Assembly: GCA_964607865.1 (NCBI GenBank)
Contig: CAZSLZ010000001.1
Location: 14,459 to 78,458 of the forward strand
From: CAZSLZ01 sp964607865
GTDB lineage: Bacteria > Vulcanimicrobiota > JAJTBE01 > CAZSLZ01
DNA: 64,000 nucleotides
Direction: 5' to 3'
The position numbers were made by a program, and so were the translations under genes. Below are positions 24,251-34,163 of this stretch, one piece after another (position 1 is the stretch's first letter; the number at the start of each line of letters is the position of its first letter). The notes beneath the pieces were generated by a model. The model was given only the letters and a program-made list of their open reading frames with translations, made no database searches and was not told the DNA's origin.

Positions 24251-26398
24251 ATGTTAAAACTCATACAAAATACTATGAATTATTCAGCAGCTAAAATTTT
24301 TACCTTGTTAATTTTAGCTGTTCTTATTGTTGTTATCCCCGGTTGCAACGGGAGAGTTATTGGTGAAAACGGAGAAAAAGAAAAACAAATTTACGATGTT
24401 TTAATAGTGCGAAGCGAAAGCTCTTTGAATTACTGGGGTTGGAAGGCTGAGCAGGACCTGGAGGAAACCTCCCTGGCGCTGCAAAGGCTGGGAGTTAATC
24501 ATGGAATAATAGATTCTTCCGAGTTGAAAGGCAGGGAAATACCCGCAAAAATTCTTATATTACCCAATACCCGATGTATGTCAAGGGATGCCGTGGAAGG
24601 TATAAAAGAATTTGTCAATAACGGGGGCAAGTTGTTTGCCACTTCCATGAGCGGTTACAGGGATGAGAATAATTACCAATGGTCGGTGGAAAATAATTTT
24701 ATTTTTAACGATATTTTCGGCGCCGATCTTATAACCTGGACCATGGGCCCGCCCCGTTGTGATGCATTAAAAACTGTTGACAAAGATGTTATTTATCTTG
24801 GTAAACGTGAAGCCATCCTGGTAAAACCCCGGGCAGGCACCCGTATCCTGGCAGGTTGGCTTTTATCAGATCAGAATTCCCAGATGCTGGGCGACCAGGT
24901 GGCTGCCGGTGTGGTTTTTAATGAGAAAACCGGTGTTATTTATTGTGGCCAGGATCTTTTCTGCCAGGAAAATTTAAACTCGGCCCAGGTAATATCTTAT
25001 ATTGGAATACTGTTAGATACTCTGGAACCCGGAGTGGTCAAAAACCAACTGGCTGGAAACGAAGGCTGGATTCCTCCTCATGTTCAGATTCCTCCTGAAT
25101 TGGTTACTGCTGTAAAACCGGGGGGAAAATCCCTTACCATCGGCCTTAAAAGGCCTCTGGATGACGCAGTGGTCTTATGTGAAACCCCCCTGTTTATCAC
25201 CGCCAAAACTGAGCTTTTTTCTGTAGGCGAGGGGGGATCTGAAAACAAGGTGGAAAAATTCAACCTCAGCAGAAAAACCTTGTATCGTTTCCGGGGAGTT
25301 GCCACTCAGGGCAAGGCGCCCTATATCAACGTTTATGATAAGAAAGGCAGGCTGGTGGCAAAAGGAGTGGGCCCGGTTCATGTTTATAATCCGGAAAAGG
25401 CCAACCCCATCTCTGTACTGGAGTTACAGCCCAACGGAACCTTCAGGTTCAATTGTTACAGAGGAGAATTAAAATTTTTCCCCGCCGATTCAGGCCGGTT
25501 GCTGGTAAATAATTATCTTACCATGGATGAATATGTAGCAGGTGTGGTACCCTCGGAAATGCCAGCCATATTTCCCGGTGAAGCTTTAAAGGCGCAGGCG
25601 GTAATGGCGCGAACCTTTGCCATTTCCCAGGTTAAGGAAGCCAGGCATAAACTGGATGGTTATGATTTGTGCGATGAGATTCACTGCCAGGTTTACAAGG
25701 GGGTTGCAAGGGAGCAGTTAAACACCGATGAGGCGGTTACTGCCACCAGTGGAGAAGTTGTTTATTACGAGGGCAAACCGGCTTTCACGCCGTTTTTCTC
25801 TACCTGTGGAGGCCATACAGCTGACGCTTCTTCTGCCTGGAGTGGTAAAGTTCCCTATCTGGTGGGAATCTATGACGGCCCCAGCAATGTTAACAACAAC
25901 CTGTCTAAAGAAGAATCTTTCAAGGAATTTATTGATAACCCACCCCAGGCATACTGCCAGAACGCTGAACGTTACCGCTGGGTACGTACCTACCGGAAGC
26001 AGGAATTGGAAAAAATGCTGAAGGGTTCCATGGGTAAGTTAATGGGAAGAGATAAACCCATGGAGCTGGGAACTCTTAGTACCATAAGGGTTCGTTCCCG
26101 GGCTTCCGATGGGAGGGTTCAGGCAGTAGAGATTTTATCCTCTGAAGGTGTTTTTACCGTCGAGAAGGATAAGATAAGGTGGTTGACCTCGGGAGGAAAA
26201 ATAAGCACCGGCGGGCTTCCCAGTACACTTTTCTATATTGTGGATAAGGAAGGGGAAATTATTTTCAGAGGCGGTGGCTGGGGCCACGCTGTGGGTATGT
26301 GCCAGGAGGGAGCCCGGGGAATGGACTTGAGTGGAAAAAATTATAAAGAAATTATAAGACATTATTACAAAGGCGTGGAGTTAATTAAAGAGTATTAA
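24251..26398 (+). CDS. Lipoprotein with glutamine-amidotransferase-like and SpoIID/LytB domains
   Basis: Protein of 715 residues. The signal has a lipobox-like 'VIPGC' (C32). Residues ~45-260 look like a class I glutamine-amidotransferase/BPL_N-like fold ('YDVLIVRSESSLNYWGW', 'ILILPNTRCMS'). Residues ~400-700 form a SpoIID/LytB domain with 'TMDEYVAGVVPSEMPAIFP', 'ALKAQAVMARTFA', 'FFSTCGGHTA' and 'GGGWGHAVGMCQEGARGM'. SpoIID enzymes are lytic transglycosylases cutting denuded glycan strands; the Glu in 'PSEMP' is the likely catalytic acid. Start: ATG directly after the upstream stop (TAAATG); an ATG nine codons in would also keep the signal. The gene suggests peptidoglycan remodelling at the envelope, not sporulation, because no other sporulation gene is seen. 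Confidence 0.82.
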   Translation: MLKLIQNTMNYSAAKIFTLLILAVLIVVIPGCNGRVIGENGEKEKQIYDVLIVRSESSLNYWGWKAEQDLEETSLALQRLGVNHGIIDSSELKGREIPAKILILPNTRCMSRDAVEGIKEFVNNGGKLFATSMSGYRDENNYQWSVENNFIFNDIFGADLITWTMGPPRCDALKTVDKDVIYLGKREAILVKPRAGTRILAGWLLSDQNSQMLGDQVAAGVVFNEKTGVIYCGQDLFCQENLNSAQVISYIGILLDTLEPGVVKNQLAGNEGWIPPHVQIPPELVTAVKPGGKSLTIGLKRPLDDAVVLCETPLFITAKTELFSVGEGGSENKVEKFNLSRKTLYRFRGVATQGKAPYINVYDKKGRLVAKGVGPVHVYNPEKANPISVLELQPNGTFRFNCYRGELKFFPADSGRLLVNNYLTMDEYVAGVVPSEMPAIFPGEALKAQAVMARTFAISQVKEARHKLDGYDLCDEIHCQVYKGVAREQLNTDEAVTATSGEVVYYEGKPAFTPFFSTCGGHTADASSAWSGKVPYLVGIYDGPSNVNNNLSKEESFKEFIDNPPQAYCQNAERYRWVRTYRKQELEKMLKGSMGKLMGRDKPMELGTLSTIRVRSRASDGRVQAVEILSSEGVFTVEKDKIRWLTSGGKISTGGLPSTLFYIVDKEGEIIFRGGGWGHAVGMCQEGARGMDLSGKNYKEIIRHYYKGVELIKEY

Positions 26399-26413
26399 TC
26401 CCCGGTAATTTAA

Positions 26414-27694
26414 ATGGCTAAACCAGATCAGAAACAATTCGATTTCTTCAATTTGTATCAACGGTCTTATCTTTTCAGAAAATTGATGAACTGGAAATAT
26501 GCCTATACGGTAATGGGCCGTTACCTGTTAATAATAGGGGCCATTTCCGCCATTATTTCCGGGCTTTTAATCAATGTATCCATACTTTTTTACTCTCTTT
26601 TCTTTTTCTGTGTATTTCTGTATTTTTTATCCCCTTTTATTTCCCGTTTTTTTCTGCCCAGGGTTGATTTGAAGGTAAAACTGCCTACCAGGGTGGAAGC
26701 AGGCGCAGAAGTAACCCAAACTGTGGAAGTAATAAATAAAGGCAACAAAGATACAGTACAATTTTTTGTAAGAGAAGAATTTATACCCAGGGGGATTGAA
26801 ACTCCTCACCGTGACGGAATTTTAATACCTTTTCTGGAAAATAACGCCAGTATAACCCTGGAACAAAAACTTGTGGTGAAAAAACGGGGGTTTTACCGTT
26901 TGAAACAACTGGTGGTTGAAACAGCCTTTCCCCTGGGTGTTTTCAAGGTGGGCAATAGAATAAAAAGAGAACGGGATCTGCTGGCATATCCCCGCTTCAA
27001 CCCCGTCATCAAGTTTGATATTCCCTCGGGAAGAAAACTTCAGCCCGGCGGTATCGCCCTGGCATCAAAAACAGGCGATTCCATGGAATTTCTGGGTACC
27101 CGGGAGTTTCGCACCGGCGACGACCCCCGACATATTCACTGGAAATCCTGGGCCAGGCTCAACGAACCCATTGTAAAGGAATTCCAGGAAGAATACTTTT
27201 CAAGAATCGCTCTTTTTGTAGATACCTTTGTACCTGACTCTGCCAAAAATAAAGATTATGAAGCTTTTGAATCTTCCCTTTCTCTGGCAGCCACAATTTC
27301 TGATTATCTTTCACGACAGGAATATATAATTGATATAATCGCTGCAGGCCCTGAAATCTTCTATCTTCAGGCAGGCCGGGCTTTAGCTTACCTTGATCAG
27401 ATTCTTGATATTCTGGCGGTACTCAACGTCTGCCGTAACCACCCCTACGAAAAACTGGCTCCCCAACTGATGGAAGATCTATCCCAGATTACCACCGTGG
27501 TAGTATTACTCCTGGGCTGGGACCCGGTCCGGCATGATTTTCTGGCAAAATTGAAAGGGATGGGCGTGGAACTTCGCCTGTTTATTATAACCAATCGAAA
27601 AGAAGAACTGGATACAGTTTCCATAAGAAGCCTTTTTGACAATGTAACCATCGTTGATTCCGAAGAAATTGAAAAGGGGTTCGACTATCTGTGA
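26414..27694 (+). CDS. DUF58 family protein
   Basis: Protein of 426 residues. Two TM helices (about 33-75) are followed by a beta-rich region and the DUF58 core 'GTREFRTGDDPRHIHWKSWA', with a vWA-like end ('RIALFVDTFV'). DUF58 proteins usually sit beside a MoxR AAA+ ATPase and a TgpA-like transglutaminase. Here the transglutaminase follows with a 4-bp overlap, but no MoxR gene is in the window. Start: ATG at 26414, 15 bp after the SpoIID gene. Probably part of an envelope-associated complex; its biochemical role is not known for the family. Confidence 0.88.
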   Translation: MAKPDQKQFDFFNLYQRSYLFRKLMNWKYAYTVMGRYLLIIGAISAIISGLLINVSILFYSLFFFCVFLYFLSPFISRFFLPRVDLKVKLPTRVEAGAEVTQTVEVINKGNKDTVQFFVREEFIPRGIETPHRDGILIPFLENNASITLEQKLVVKKRGFYRLKQLVVETAFPLGVFKVGNRIKRERDLLAYPRFNPVIKFDIPSGRKLQPGGIALASKTGDSMEFLGTREFRTGDDPRHIHWKSWARLNEPIVKEFQEEYFSRIALFVDTFVPDSAKNKDYEAFESSLSLAATISDYLSRQEYIIDIIAAGPEIFYLQAGRALAYLDQILDILAVLNVCRNHPYEKLAPQLMEDLSQITTVVVLLLGWDPVRHDFLAKLKGMGVELRLFIITNRKEELDTVSIRSLFDNVTIVDSEEIEKGFDYL

Positions 27695-29778
27695 GCGCTT
27701 TTGAAGTACCCACAATTGAAAAATTAATGGAAAAACGTGTAACTAACCTGCCCTTGGCATTAAATATTATTTTACTTATCACATTTATCATTTTCTTTAT
27801 AAATATAGAATATTCTGCCCTTGGTTATATACTGTCATTTCTGGTTATTCTGTCGGCAATTATTAAAAAACGATATAATTTGAATTTATATTGGGAAACA
27901 GGTTTGTCGGTGCTTTTCACCCTGTTGATTAGGCCCGACGAGATTAATGCCGGAGGGAATTACATATCTTTTGGCAGGGTTCCCCTTCTGTATTTACAAT
28001 TTTTTCTTCTTTTGAACCTGACAATCAAACTTTTTAAAGAAAAAAAGGTCAGGGAAGTTTACATGATCTACGGTGAATGTTTTTTATCAGTGTTGATTTC
28101 TACCGGCCTGATAGGTTCAGATAATATGGGAATCAGCCCTTTTCTTTTTTTGATGTTTGGAATTTCCACAGTAATATTTTTTCACGATTTGATTGACCTT
28201 ACCTACCCTCGTGCCCGGAAACAATCAGCTCCAGCATGGAAGCGAAATATGATAATTGTTGTTATTGTCCTGGTGTTTTTATTTACAGTATTCCAGATTA
28301 GCCATAAAATGAAAGCAAATGAACAGAAGATTCTTCAAGCGCTGGCAGGAAATAAAATGCTTTCATCATCCTCATTGTTTCAGGCCAGTACCGATCTTGC
28401 CCAGACCGAGAACTTGTATCAATCCCAGGCTGTGGTTATGAAACTGTTTTCTCCCACAAGCTCGGGCAAATTAAGAGGAAAAGTTTATAACAATTACATA
28501 AAAGGTGGACGCTGGAAAACTGAAACTGAAAGCTGGTTTGTTGACGGAAAACAAAGGAATATTCCCGGTTTTTTCAATGTTAATGAAGAATCCAGATTGA
28601 AATTTTTCAGTATAGAAAATATCTCTGAAACAAAGATGGATAGCGCCAGCATTGATGAGATATATATGAATCAGTCCAGAAACCATCTTGTTTATCTGTC
28701 CTATGGAGCGACAGGGGCAATAACCGGAATTGACAAGTTGAAAATAGACAATATGGGCAATCTTTTCAGCATTTCCAGCCCGGTCTCATATAGCAGAATA
28801 ATAAAATTGCCGCAAAAATTTTTATTGGAATCCGTTAGAAATTCCACATATTCTCCGGAAGATTTAAAGGTTCCCGAGGATTTGCTGCCCGTATTTAAAG
28901 AACATGCCCTGAAAATAACCGGTAACAAGAAAACCATCCCCCGGAAAATAATGGCGGTGGAACAATATTTGCAGAGCAATTATAAATATAAGAGGGGTAT
29001 CAAGAGAGAGAAAAAGAAAATGGATCCGGTAGAAGAGTTTCTTGTGGAGAAACCTTCTGCCCACTGTGAATATTTTGCCTCTTCCATGACTTTGCTGTTA
29101 CGTTCAGTAGGTATTCCCGCCCGTTACGCCGTGGGGTTCGTGGTGCATGAATACAACCCGGCAGGCGGTTACTTTATTGTAAGGGAAAAGGATGCCCACG
29201 CCTGGGTTGAAGCTTATATAGCCGGAAAAGGCTGGGTTCCCTTTGACCCCACCCCTCCTTCCGATATGCCGGGTTTCGGTTCCCAGCCAAAAAGTAATTG
29301 GTTTGATGCAATTTCCACCCGGATTCAAGTTCTTGTCCAGTCAATAAAATCAGGCTCTATAAAAAAAGCCTGGGCACAAATCAGGGAGCTGGGTATAAGC
29401 TTGTATAAAACACCGGTTTTTCTTACAGTAATACTTATATTCCTGGTTGCTGTTTTTTACCGACTGATAAGAATATTATGGCTTAAATTAAGAGGCAACG
29501 ATAAGAAATTCTTATCGACTGAAGAAGAAAAAGTTTACCAGCTGAAAAAAATGCTGGAAAAATTCGATAAAAAGATTAAAGCGAAACATATTTTGAGGCC
29601 CCGGCATCTAACCTTAATGGAGTTCATTGATTTCCTTTCAGGGAAGAACCTTGACCCCGATTATTTCAAGTCAGTCAGGGAATTTATTAACGACTATTAT
29701 TGTATAAGATATACGACAGAACAAATAGATGAAAATGCCTTGGATTTATTGAAAAATAAGTTGGAAAAAATAAGATAA
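27691..29778 (+). CDS. TgpA-like membrane transglutaminase
   Basis: Protein of 695 residues. About six N-terminal TM helices (to about 205) precede an extracytoplasmic region with a transglutaminase-like core, then another TM (about 572-592) and a cytoplasmic tail. The catalytic triad is Cys459 in 'PSAHCEYFASSMTLLLRSVG', His503 in 'DAHAWVEAYI' and Asp519 in 'WVPFDPT', all intact. Start: GTG at 27691 in the 4-bp overlap GTGA with the DUF58 stop. The DUF58-TgpA pair is a recurring module; the family may act on envelope proteins, but the substrate is unknown here. Confidence 0.88.
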   Translation: MSAFEVPTIEKLMEKRVTNLPLALNIILLITFIIFFINIEYSALGYILSFLVILSAIIKKRYNLNLYWETGLSVLFTLLIRPDEINAGGNYISFGRVPLLYLQFFLLLNLTIKLFKEKKVREVYMIYGECFLSVLISTGLIGSDNMGISPFLFLMFGISTVIFFHDLIDLTYPRARKQSAPAWKRNMIIVVIVLVFLFTVFQISHKMKANEQKILQALAGNKMLSSSSLFQASTDLAQTENLYQSQAVVMKLFSPTSSGKLRGKVYNNYIKGGRWKTETESWFVDGKQRNIPGFFNVNEESRLKFFSIENISETKMDSASIDEIYMNQSRNHLVYLSYGATGAITGIDKLKIDNMGNLFSISSPVSYSRIIKLPQKFLLESVRNSTYSPEDLKVPEDLLPVFKEHALKITGNKKTIPRKIMAVEQYLQSNYKYKRGIKREKKKMDPVEEFLVEKPSAHCEYFASSMTLLLRSVGIPARYAVGFVVHEYNPAGGYFIVREKDAHAWVEAYIAGKGWVPFDPTPPSDMPGFGSQPKSNWFDAISTRIQVLVQSIKSGSIKKAWAQIRELGISLYKTPVFLTVILIFLVAVFYRLIRILWLKLRGNDKKFLSTEEEKVYQLKKMLEKFDKKIKAKHILRPRHLTLMEFIDFLSGKNLDPDYFKSVREFINDYYCIRYTTEQIDENALDLLKNKLEKIR

Positions 29779-29780
29779 TT

Positions 29781-31124
29781 ATGAAAAAGAACAGGTTGAA
29801 AATATTAATTACATTATGCATATTGATGGTTGCAGCTGCCCTTGCACCGCTGAAAGCCCAGGACAACCTTGCCGGGGTAATAGAAAAAACACGGAATTCG
29901 GTGGTTATCATAGGGGGGATAAGCGCGACCGGCCAGAAAAAAGCCGGCACCGGTTTTTTTGTAACCCAGAGCGGTGAAATTATTACCAACCGTCATGTTT
30001 TATATGGCATGGAAGTGGGCAAGGTCAAGACCGCCTCCGGAAAAATTTATGATATTCAGGGAGTGGTTGGCGAAGATATCAATGCTGACCTGGTAAGAAT
30101 AAAAATAGATAACCGTGAGGATACTTTTCCTTATCTGGATATTCTTTCCCGTAAAGCTTATATAGGAGAAAAAATACTTGTAATAGGCAACCCCCTGGGC
30201 TTGGAATTCTCGGTTTCTGACGGCATTGTTTCAGGTTTGAGGGAAATTCCCGGTACCGGAGAAATAATTCAAATTACCGCTCCTGTTTCACGGGGTTCCA
30301 GCGGAAGCCCGGTGGTTGATAGAAAAGGGCAGGTAATAGGAATTGCCACTTTTCAAATGCTTCAGGGGCAAAACCTGAATTTTGCTATTCCAGGAAGCTG
30401 GATTCTCATTATGAAAAACTTCCCCCTGGTTTCTCTGAGTGACTGGTCAAGGGGAAAGCATGCCAATTGGGATGATTCTGCCGAAAGCTATTACCACCGG
30501 GGATTCTCCATGATTTTAATGAATCAATATACCCAGGCTCTTCCTTATTTCAAAAAAGCTGTGGAATTGAAACCCGATTATACAGAGGGATTTTTCAAGT
30601 TGGGCTATACCCTTGCCGTTCTGGGAAGGTACAGAGAAGCTATAGATGCCTTTGAAAAGGTTATCAGCCTGGACCCCGGTTATGCCGACGCATATTTCAA
30701 CCTGGGTGTGGCTTACGGCAAAATAGGCAATACTCAGCGCGAAATAGAAGCATACAAAAACACCATAAAGACCGACTCGTCCTATGCAAAGGCTTACTTT
30801 AACCTGGCGCTGGTTTATGGGCAGTCTGGCGAATACAACAAAGCTGAATTGTTATTGAGAGAGGCAATTAAAAGGAAAAAAGAATTTTCCCGTGCCTATT
30901 ATAACCTGGGTGTGACTTATGGTAAACTGGGAAGGAGTACCGAGGCAATTGAGGCATATAAACAAGCCATACGCCTTGAACCCGACGACGCGCGGGCCCA
31001 TTATAACCTGGGCGTTTTGTTTCAGCAGACAGGCCAGACAGAGAAGGCCCTGGTACAATATAAAATCCTGATGAACCTGGATAAGGAGCTTGCCCAGAGA
31101 TTGTTTGGCCTTATATATGAATAA
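29781..31124 (+). CDS. HtrA/Deg-type trypsin-like protease fused to TPR repeats
   Basis: Secreted protein of 447 residues. Signal peptide about 1-26 ('LAPLKAQ'). The trypsin-like domain has His72 ('TNRHVLYG'), Asp103 ('NADLVRIK') and Ser174 in 'SRGSSGSPVV', so the triad is intact. No PDZ domain follows. Instead, residues ~230-445 are about six TPRs ('AYFNLGVAYGKIGNTQREIE', 'AYYNLGVTYGKLGRSTEAIE'). A protease-TPR fusion suggests recruitment to a periplasmic complex. Start: ATG 2 bp after the transglutaminase stop. It is the last intact gene before the decayed radical SAM locus. Confidence 0.9.
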   Translation: MKKNRLKILITLCILMVAAALAPLKAQDNLAGVIEKTRNSVVIIGGISATGQKKAGTGFFVTQSGEIITNRHVLYGMEVGKVKTASGKIYDIQGVVGEDINADLVRIKIDNREDTFPYLDILSRKAYIGEKILVIGNPLGLEFSVSDGIVSGLREIPGTGEIIQITAPVSRGSSGSPVVDRKGQVIGIATFQMLQGQNLNFAIPGSWILIMKNFPLVSLSDWSRGKHANWDDSAESYYHRGFSMILMNQYTQALPYFKKAVELKPDYTEGFFKLGYTLAVLGRYREAIDAFEKVISLDPGYADAYFNLGVAYGKIGNTQREIEAYKNTIKTDSSYAKAYFNLALVYGQSGEYNKAELLLREAIKRKKEFSRAYYNLGVTYGKLGRSTEAIEAYKQAIRLEPDDARAHYNLGVLFQQTGQTEKALVQYKILMNLDKELAQRLFGLIYE

Positions 31125-31133
31125 GGAGACAAA

Positions 31134-31701
31134 ATGAATATTCAGTCAATTTCAATAGTTCCCGAAACGGTGGGTTGTAATGCCCGCTGCAAATACTGCA
31201 TAGCTGCCATGACCCCTCCGGTATTGGAAAACGATCGAATAAGCCTGGACAGGTTGAAGGGACAGCCTTCTTTATGCCAGAAGCGGCGGAGAAACATTGA
31301 TTCCAAATTGGAAATTCATGGGTAAAATCCTGAAGTTATGCCGGGACCATGGCTTTGGCCACAGAGATCTTCACACCAACGGTTTTTTAATTCAGGAAAG
31401 ATTCGATGAATTTTATAAATAATTTATTGATATATTGGGCTGGTTAACTAATGTTACCATGACCGTAGCCTCTCTGGATCCAGGGAAAAACTCAGAATTT
31501 ATGGGTTGTTCTACCGATTTCAAAGAGTTGTTTGAATTTCTGGAAATCGGATAAGGGGCAATCAAGTCGGTGGTTTACCTGCCCGACAACCATTTATACA
31601 GCAGTTGGGAATTCCGGGGTTCAGTAATTCTATAAAAGATTTTTGCAGAAATTGTTCATGAATTTCAACCAGGCTTAATTTTTCAGATTGCTGGTGTTTA
31701 A
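31134..31701 (+). pseudogene. Decayed radical SAM protein gene
   Basis: An ATG at 31134 opens a frame with an intact cluster-binding motif 'CNARCKYCIAAMTPP' but stops after 63 codons. Recognisable radical SAM sequence continues in another frame from 31318: 'CRDHGFGHRDLHTNG', then a TAA, 'LTNVTMTVASLDPG' and 'EFMGCSTDFKELFEFLEIG', another TAA, 'VVYLPDNHLY', a further stop, and a last piece ending at 31701. At least one frameshift and three in-frame stops are present, and the segment after the cluster motif looks shortened. It sits between intact genes of the same operon, so loss is probably recent enough to keep sequence recognisable. Confidence 0.82.
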
Positions 31702-31712
31702 AACTTTACATA

Positions 31713-33104
31713 ATGGAGGAAAAGTGGTATTATAGAAAATATTTATTTCTCAAAGCTTTATGCTTTGTTTTATCATGCTATCTTTGGGAATGGCTTTTAT
31801 TTATGGAGGAACTGTTGGACGACCCCCAAAGTTACCTGATAATCGCAGGTGGGTTAACTGTTCTGTTAGCGATTATCACAGCTACAATAACAGCTCTTAC
31901 CTTTATAAAGAATTCTGTTTTAGAAAAAAAGAGCGAAGTAGAAAAAAATAAAAGAGCCGGTAAAATCCTTAAATTGGTAAAAGGCAAAAAAAACCAGCTG
32001 ATTTCTGGCCTGAGTTTTTTAAGGTTACTCGTAGCCCTGTGTATAGGCGGAGTTATAATTTTTTATTCGGTAAAAACCAATGACCTGACACCAGGCCGGG
32101 TTTTTAATTCATCTATTATAATTTATGCAGTTATAATTATACTTATTGGTGAAGTTTTGCCCAGGTTCATTTCTTTTCTTAATCCCGAGTTGATAGCAGG
32201 CATATTCTATCCCTTCCTGGTTCTGGTTTCCTATATGGTTTTGCCTGTTTCTGATGCATGCACAGCTATTTTTAAACCGGTTATCAACCGGTTTCACCGA
32301 ATTGAAGAGAATGGATCTGATGTTACTGAGGATGAAATTCTTCATATGGTAAAAGAAAGCCATAAAATGGGGCTGCTGGACGAAGACCAGAAAGATATGA
32401 TTCGCTCGGTATTTGAATTTACCGATACCATTGCCCGGGAGGCAATGATACCCAGGGTTGATATTGAAGCTCTGGATATAAATGCAACTCTGCAGGATGT
32501 GATAGACAAGATGGCAGAATCGGGTTTTTCGCGTATTCCCATTTATCAGGATTCCCTGGATAACATTCTGGGTATTGTTTACCACAAGGACTTTATTTCC
32601 CAGATAAAAGACGGAAAATTTGATACCCCAGCTATCGAAGTGGCAAGAAAGCCGCCATTTTTCATACCTGCCACAAAGCCAATTGATGAACTTCTAAGAG
32701 AAATGCAATACCGGAGCATTTCCATCGCCATAGTGGTTGATGAATACGGGGGGACCAGCGGGCTTATAACCATAGAAGATTTACTTGAAGAACTGGTGGG
32801 AGAAATTACTGACGAATATGACAGGGAAACACCGGAAATCATCCAGGAAAGCGAGAATACCTGGATGGTGGACGGAGGCACCATCATAGAAGATGTAAAC
32901 GAAGAACTGAAAATCAATGTGCCTATTGATGAACATGAAACCATAGGAGGTTTTGTTTACGGTTGCCTGGGCCATATTCCTCACCAGGGTGAGAAAGCCA
33001 CCCTGGAAAATATCGGCATAGATATTGAGGTGGAAAAAATAGAGGGGCAGCGGATACAATCTCTGTTAATAAAGAAACATCCCTGGGAAACCGAGGAAGA
33101 ATAA
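31713..33104 (+). CDS. CorC/HlyC-family membrane protein (CNNM-CBS-CorC)
   Basis: Protein of up to 463 residues. Several TM helices (to about 195) form a CNNM-like region, then two CBS domains (about 230-350: 'MIPRVDIEALDINATLQDVI' and 'DEYGGTSGLITIEDLLEELV'), then a CorC_HlyC transporter-associated domain ending near residue 455. The family is linked to divalent-cation transport or efflux. The start is uncertain. The ATG at 31713 contains what looks like the ribosome-binding site (GGAGGAAAAGTG), and the GTG it would serve at 31724 hits a stop at once. An ATG at 31803 gives a normal 433-residue protein. The 5' end may be affected by decay of the neighbouring pseudogene. Confidence 0.85.
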   Translation: MEEKWYYRKYLFLKALCFVLSCYLWEWLLFMEELLDDPQSYLIIAGGLTVLLAIITATITALTFIKNSVLEKKSEVEKNKRAGKILKLVKGKKNQLISGLSFLRLLVALCIGGVIIFYSVKTNDLTPGRVFNSSIIIYAVIIILIGEVLPRFISFLNPELIAGIFYPFLVLVSYMVLPVSDACTAIFKPVINRFHRIEENGSDVTEDEILHMVKESHKMGLLDEDQKDMIRSVFEFTDTIAREAMIPRVDIEALDINATLQDVIDKMAESGFSRIPIYQDSLDNILGIVYHKDFISQIKDGKFDTPAIEVARKPPFFIPATKPIDELLREMQYRSISIAIVVDEYGGTSGLITIEDLLEELVGEITDEYDRETPEIIQESENTWMVDGGTIIEDVNEELKINVPIDEHETIGGFVYGCLGHIPHQGEKATLENIGIDIEVEKIEGQRIQSLLIKKHPWETEEE

Positions 33105-33165
33105 TTGAAATCTTCAGACTAATATGATATAAAAAGAATTGAAAAAAATTTTTTGAGGAAAAGTT

Positions 33166-34134
33166 ATGAATAAAAAAGTTTTAAGTGTTTTTTTACTGCT
33201 GATTTTAGGTTTTATAATGTTGGGAATGGGGTGTTCTCAAAAACTTCCAAACCGAGAGGGTGGAGATGAAGTTTCAGCTACAGAAAAAAATGGCGAGCCT
33301 GAATTCAATAAGGAAAAAAATGCAGGTGAGCTGGTTTTGGACGCCCAGTACTCTATGGACAGGAATGACCTTGAGCAGGCATTAATTCTACTGGAAAAAG
33401 CCTTGAAAAAAGACCCCAATAACGCCGATGCCCTGTTTACAATCGGGGTTATAAACAAGATGAAAAAGAATTATGATATTTCATTGGAATACTTTCAGAA
33501 AGCCCTGGAAGCTGACCCAAAATCAACTCTATCTTATGCCTATATGGGCTCGATTTATTACGACAGAGGCGAATACAAAAAAGCTATTCAGGAATACGAC
33601 AGGGTAATAGAAAAGGTAAAAACCTACCCCGTATTTTTCAACCATCGCGGGTTGGCATATTTTATGCTGGGTGATCAGAAAAAGGCATTGGAAAACTTTA
33701 AGGAAGCACAAAAAACCGATAATGATGACGTTGCTGCTTATGACAACATAGCCTTTTTATATTTATTTCAAAACAAATATAAACCAGCCGTACAGGAGCT
33801 GGAAAAAGCCTTGAACGCCGACAGGGAATTTGCCAACATTTTTGAAACCCGTGGTTTGCTGGAGATATTACAGGGTAATTACGACAAAGCTGAAAAGGAT
33901 TTAACCTTGGCCATCGATCACAACGACAGCCGGGTTTTTTCTTATTATTTAAGGGGAATTGCTCGAAAAAGAATAGGCGAGGCAGAAAATGCCCTTGCTG
34001 ATTTTGAAAAAGGTAAAAAACTGGATCAGGAAAACGATAACGAAATAAAGCTGGTGATTAAAAATATTGCCAGAATTTATTCAGATACAGCGCCCGGTAA
34101 AGTATTCAATGAAATTTTAACTGAAATTAATTAA
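33166..34134 (+). CDS. TPR lipoprotein
   Basis: Protein of 322 residues with a lipoprotein signal ending 'LGMGC' (Cys23), a short polar linker and about seven TPR units ('DALFTIGVINKMKKNYDISL', 'SYAYMGSIYYDRGEYKKAIQ', 'VAAYDNIAFLYLFQNKYKPA'). It resembles PilF/PilW or BamD-like periplasmic scaffolds in layout, though longer; a pilotin-like role is possible since the window is rich in pilus genes, but no specific motif supports it. Start: ATG at 33166 with TTGAGGAAAAG upstream. It closes the long plus-strand run and is followed at once by a terminator. Confidence 0.82.
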   Translation: MNKKVLSVFLLLILGFIMLGMGCSQKLPNREGGDEVSATEKNGEPEFNKEKNAGELVLDAQYSMDRNDLEQALILLEKALKKDPNNADALFTIGVINKMKKNYDISLEYFQKALEADPKSTLSYAYMGSIYYDRGEYKKAIQEYDRVIEKVKTYPVFFNHRGLAYFMLGDQKKALENFKEAQKTDNDDVAAYDNIAFLYLFQNKYKPAVQELEKALNADREFANIFETRGLLEILQGNYDKAEKDLTLAIDHNDSRVFSYYLRGIARKRIGEAENALADFEKGKKLDQENDNEIKLVIKNIARIYSDTAPGKVFNEILTEIN

Positions 34135-34137
34135 TTT

Positions 34138-34163
34138 AAAAGACGCCTCAGGCGTCTTTTTTT
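34138..34163 (+). terminator. Intrinsic terminator ending the plus-strand run
   Basis: AAAAGACGCC-TCA-GGCGTCTTTTTTTG forms a short GC-rich hairpin with a U tract right after the TPR lipoprotein stop. Confidence 0.9.

Noticed and set aside
24251..26398. Sporulation locus suggested by the SpoIID domain
   Set aside because: No other sporulation gene is present and the neighbours are outer-envelope and transglutaminase genes.
31760..31951. A 63-codon frame overlapping the 5' part of the CorC gene
   Set aside because: Its translation turns into low-quality sequence, whereas the other frame continues into CBS domains; it only hints at 5' damage.
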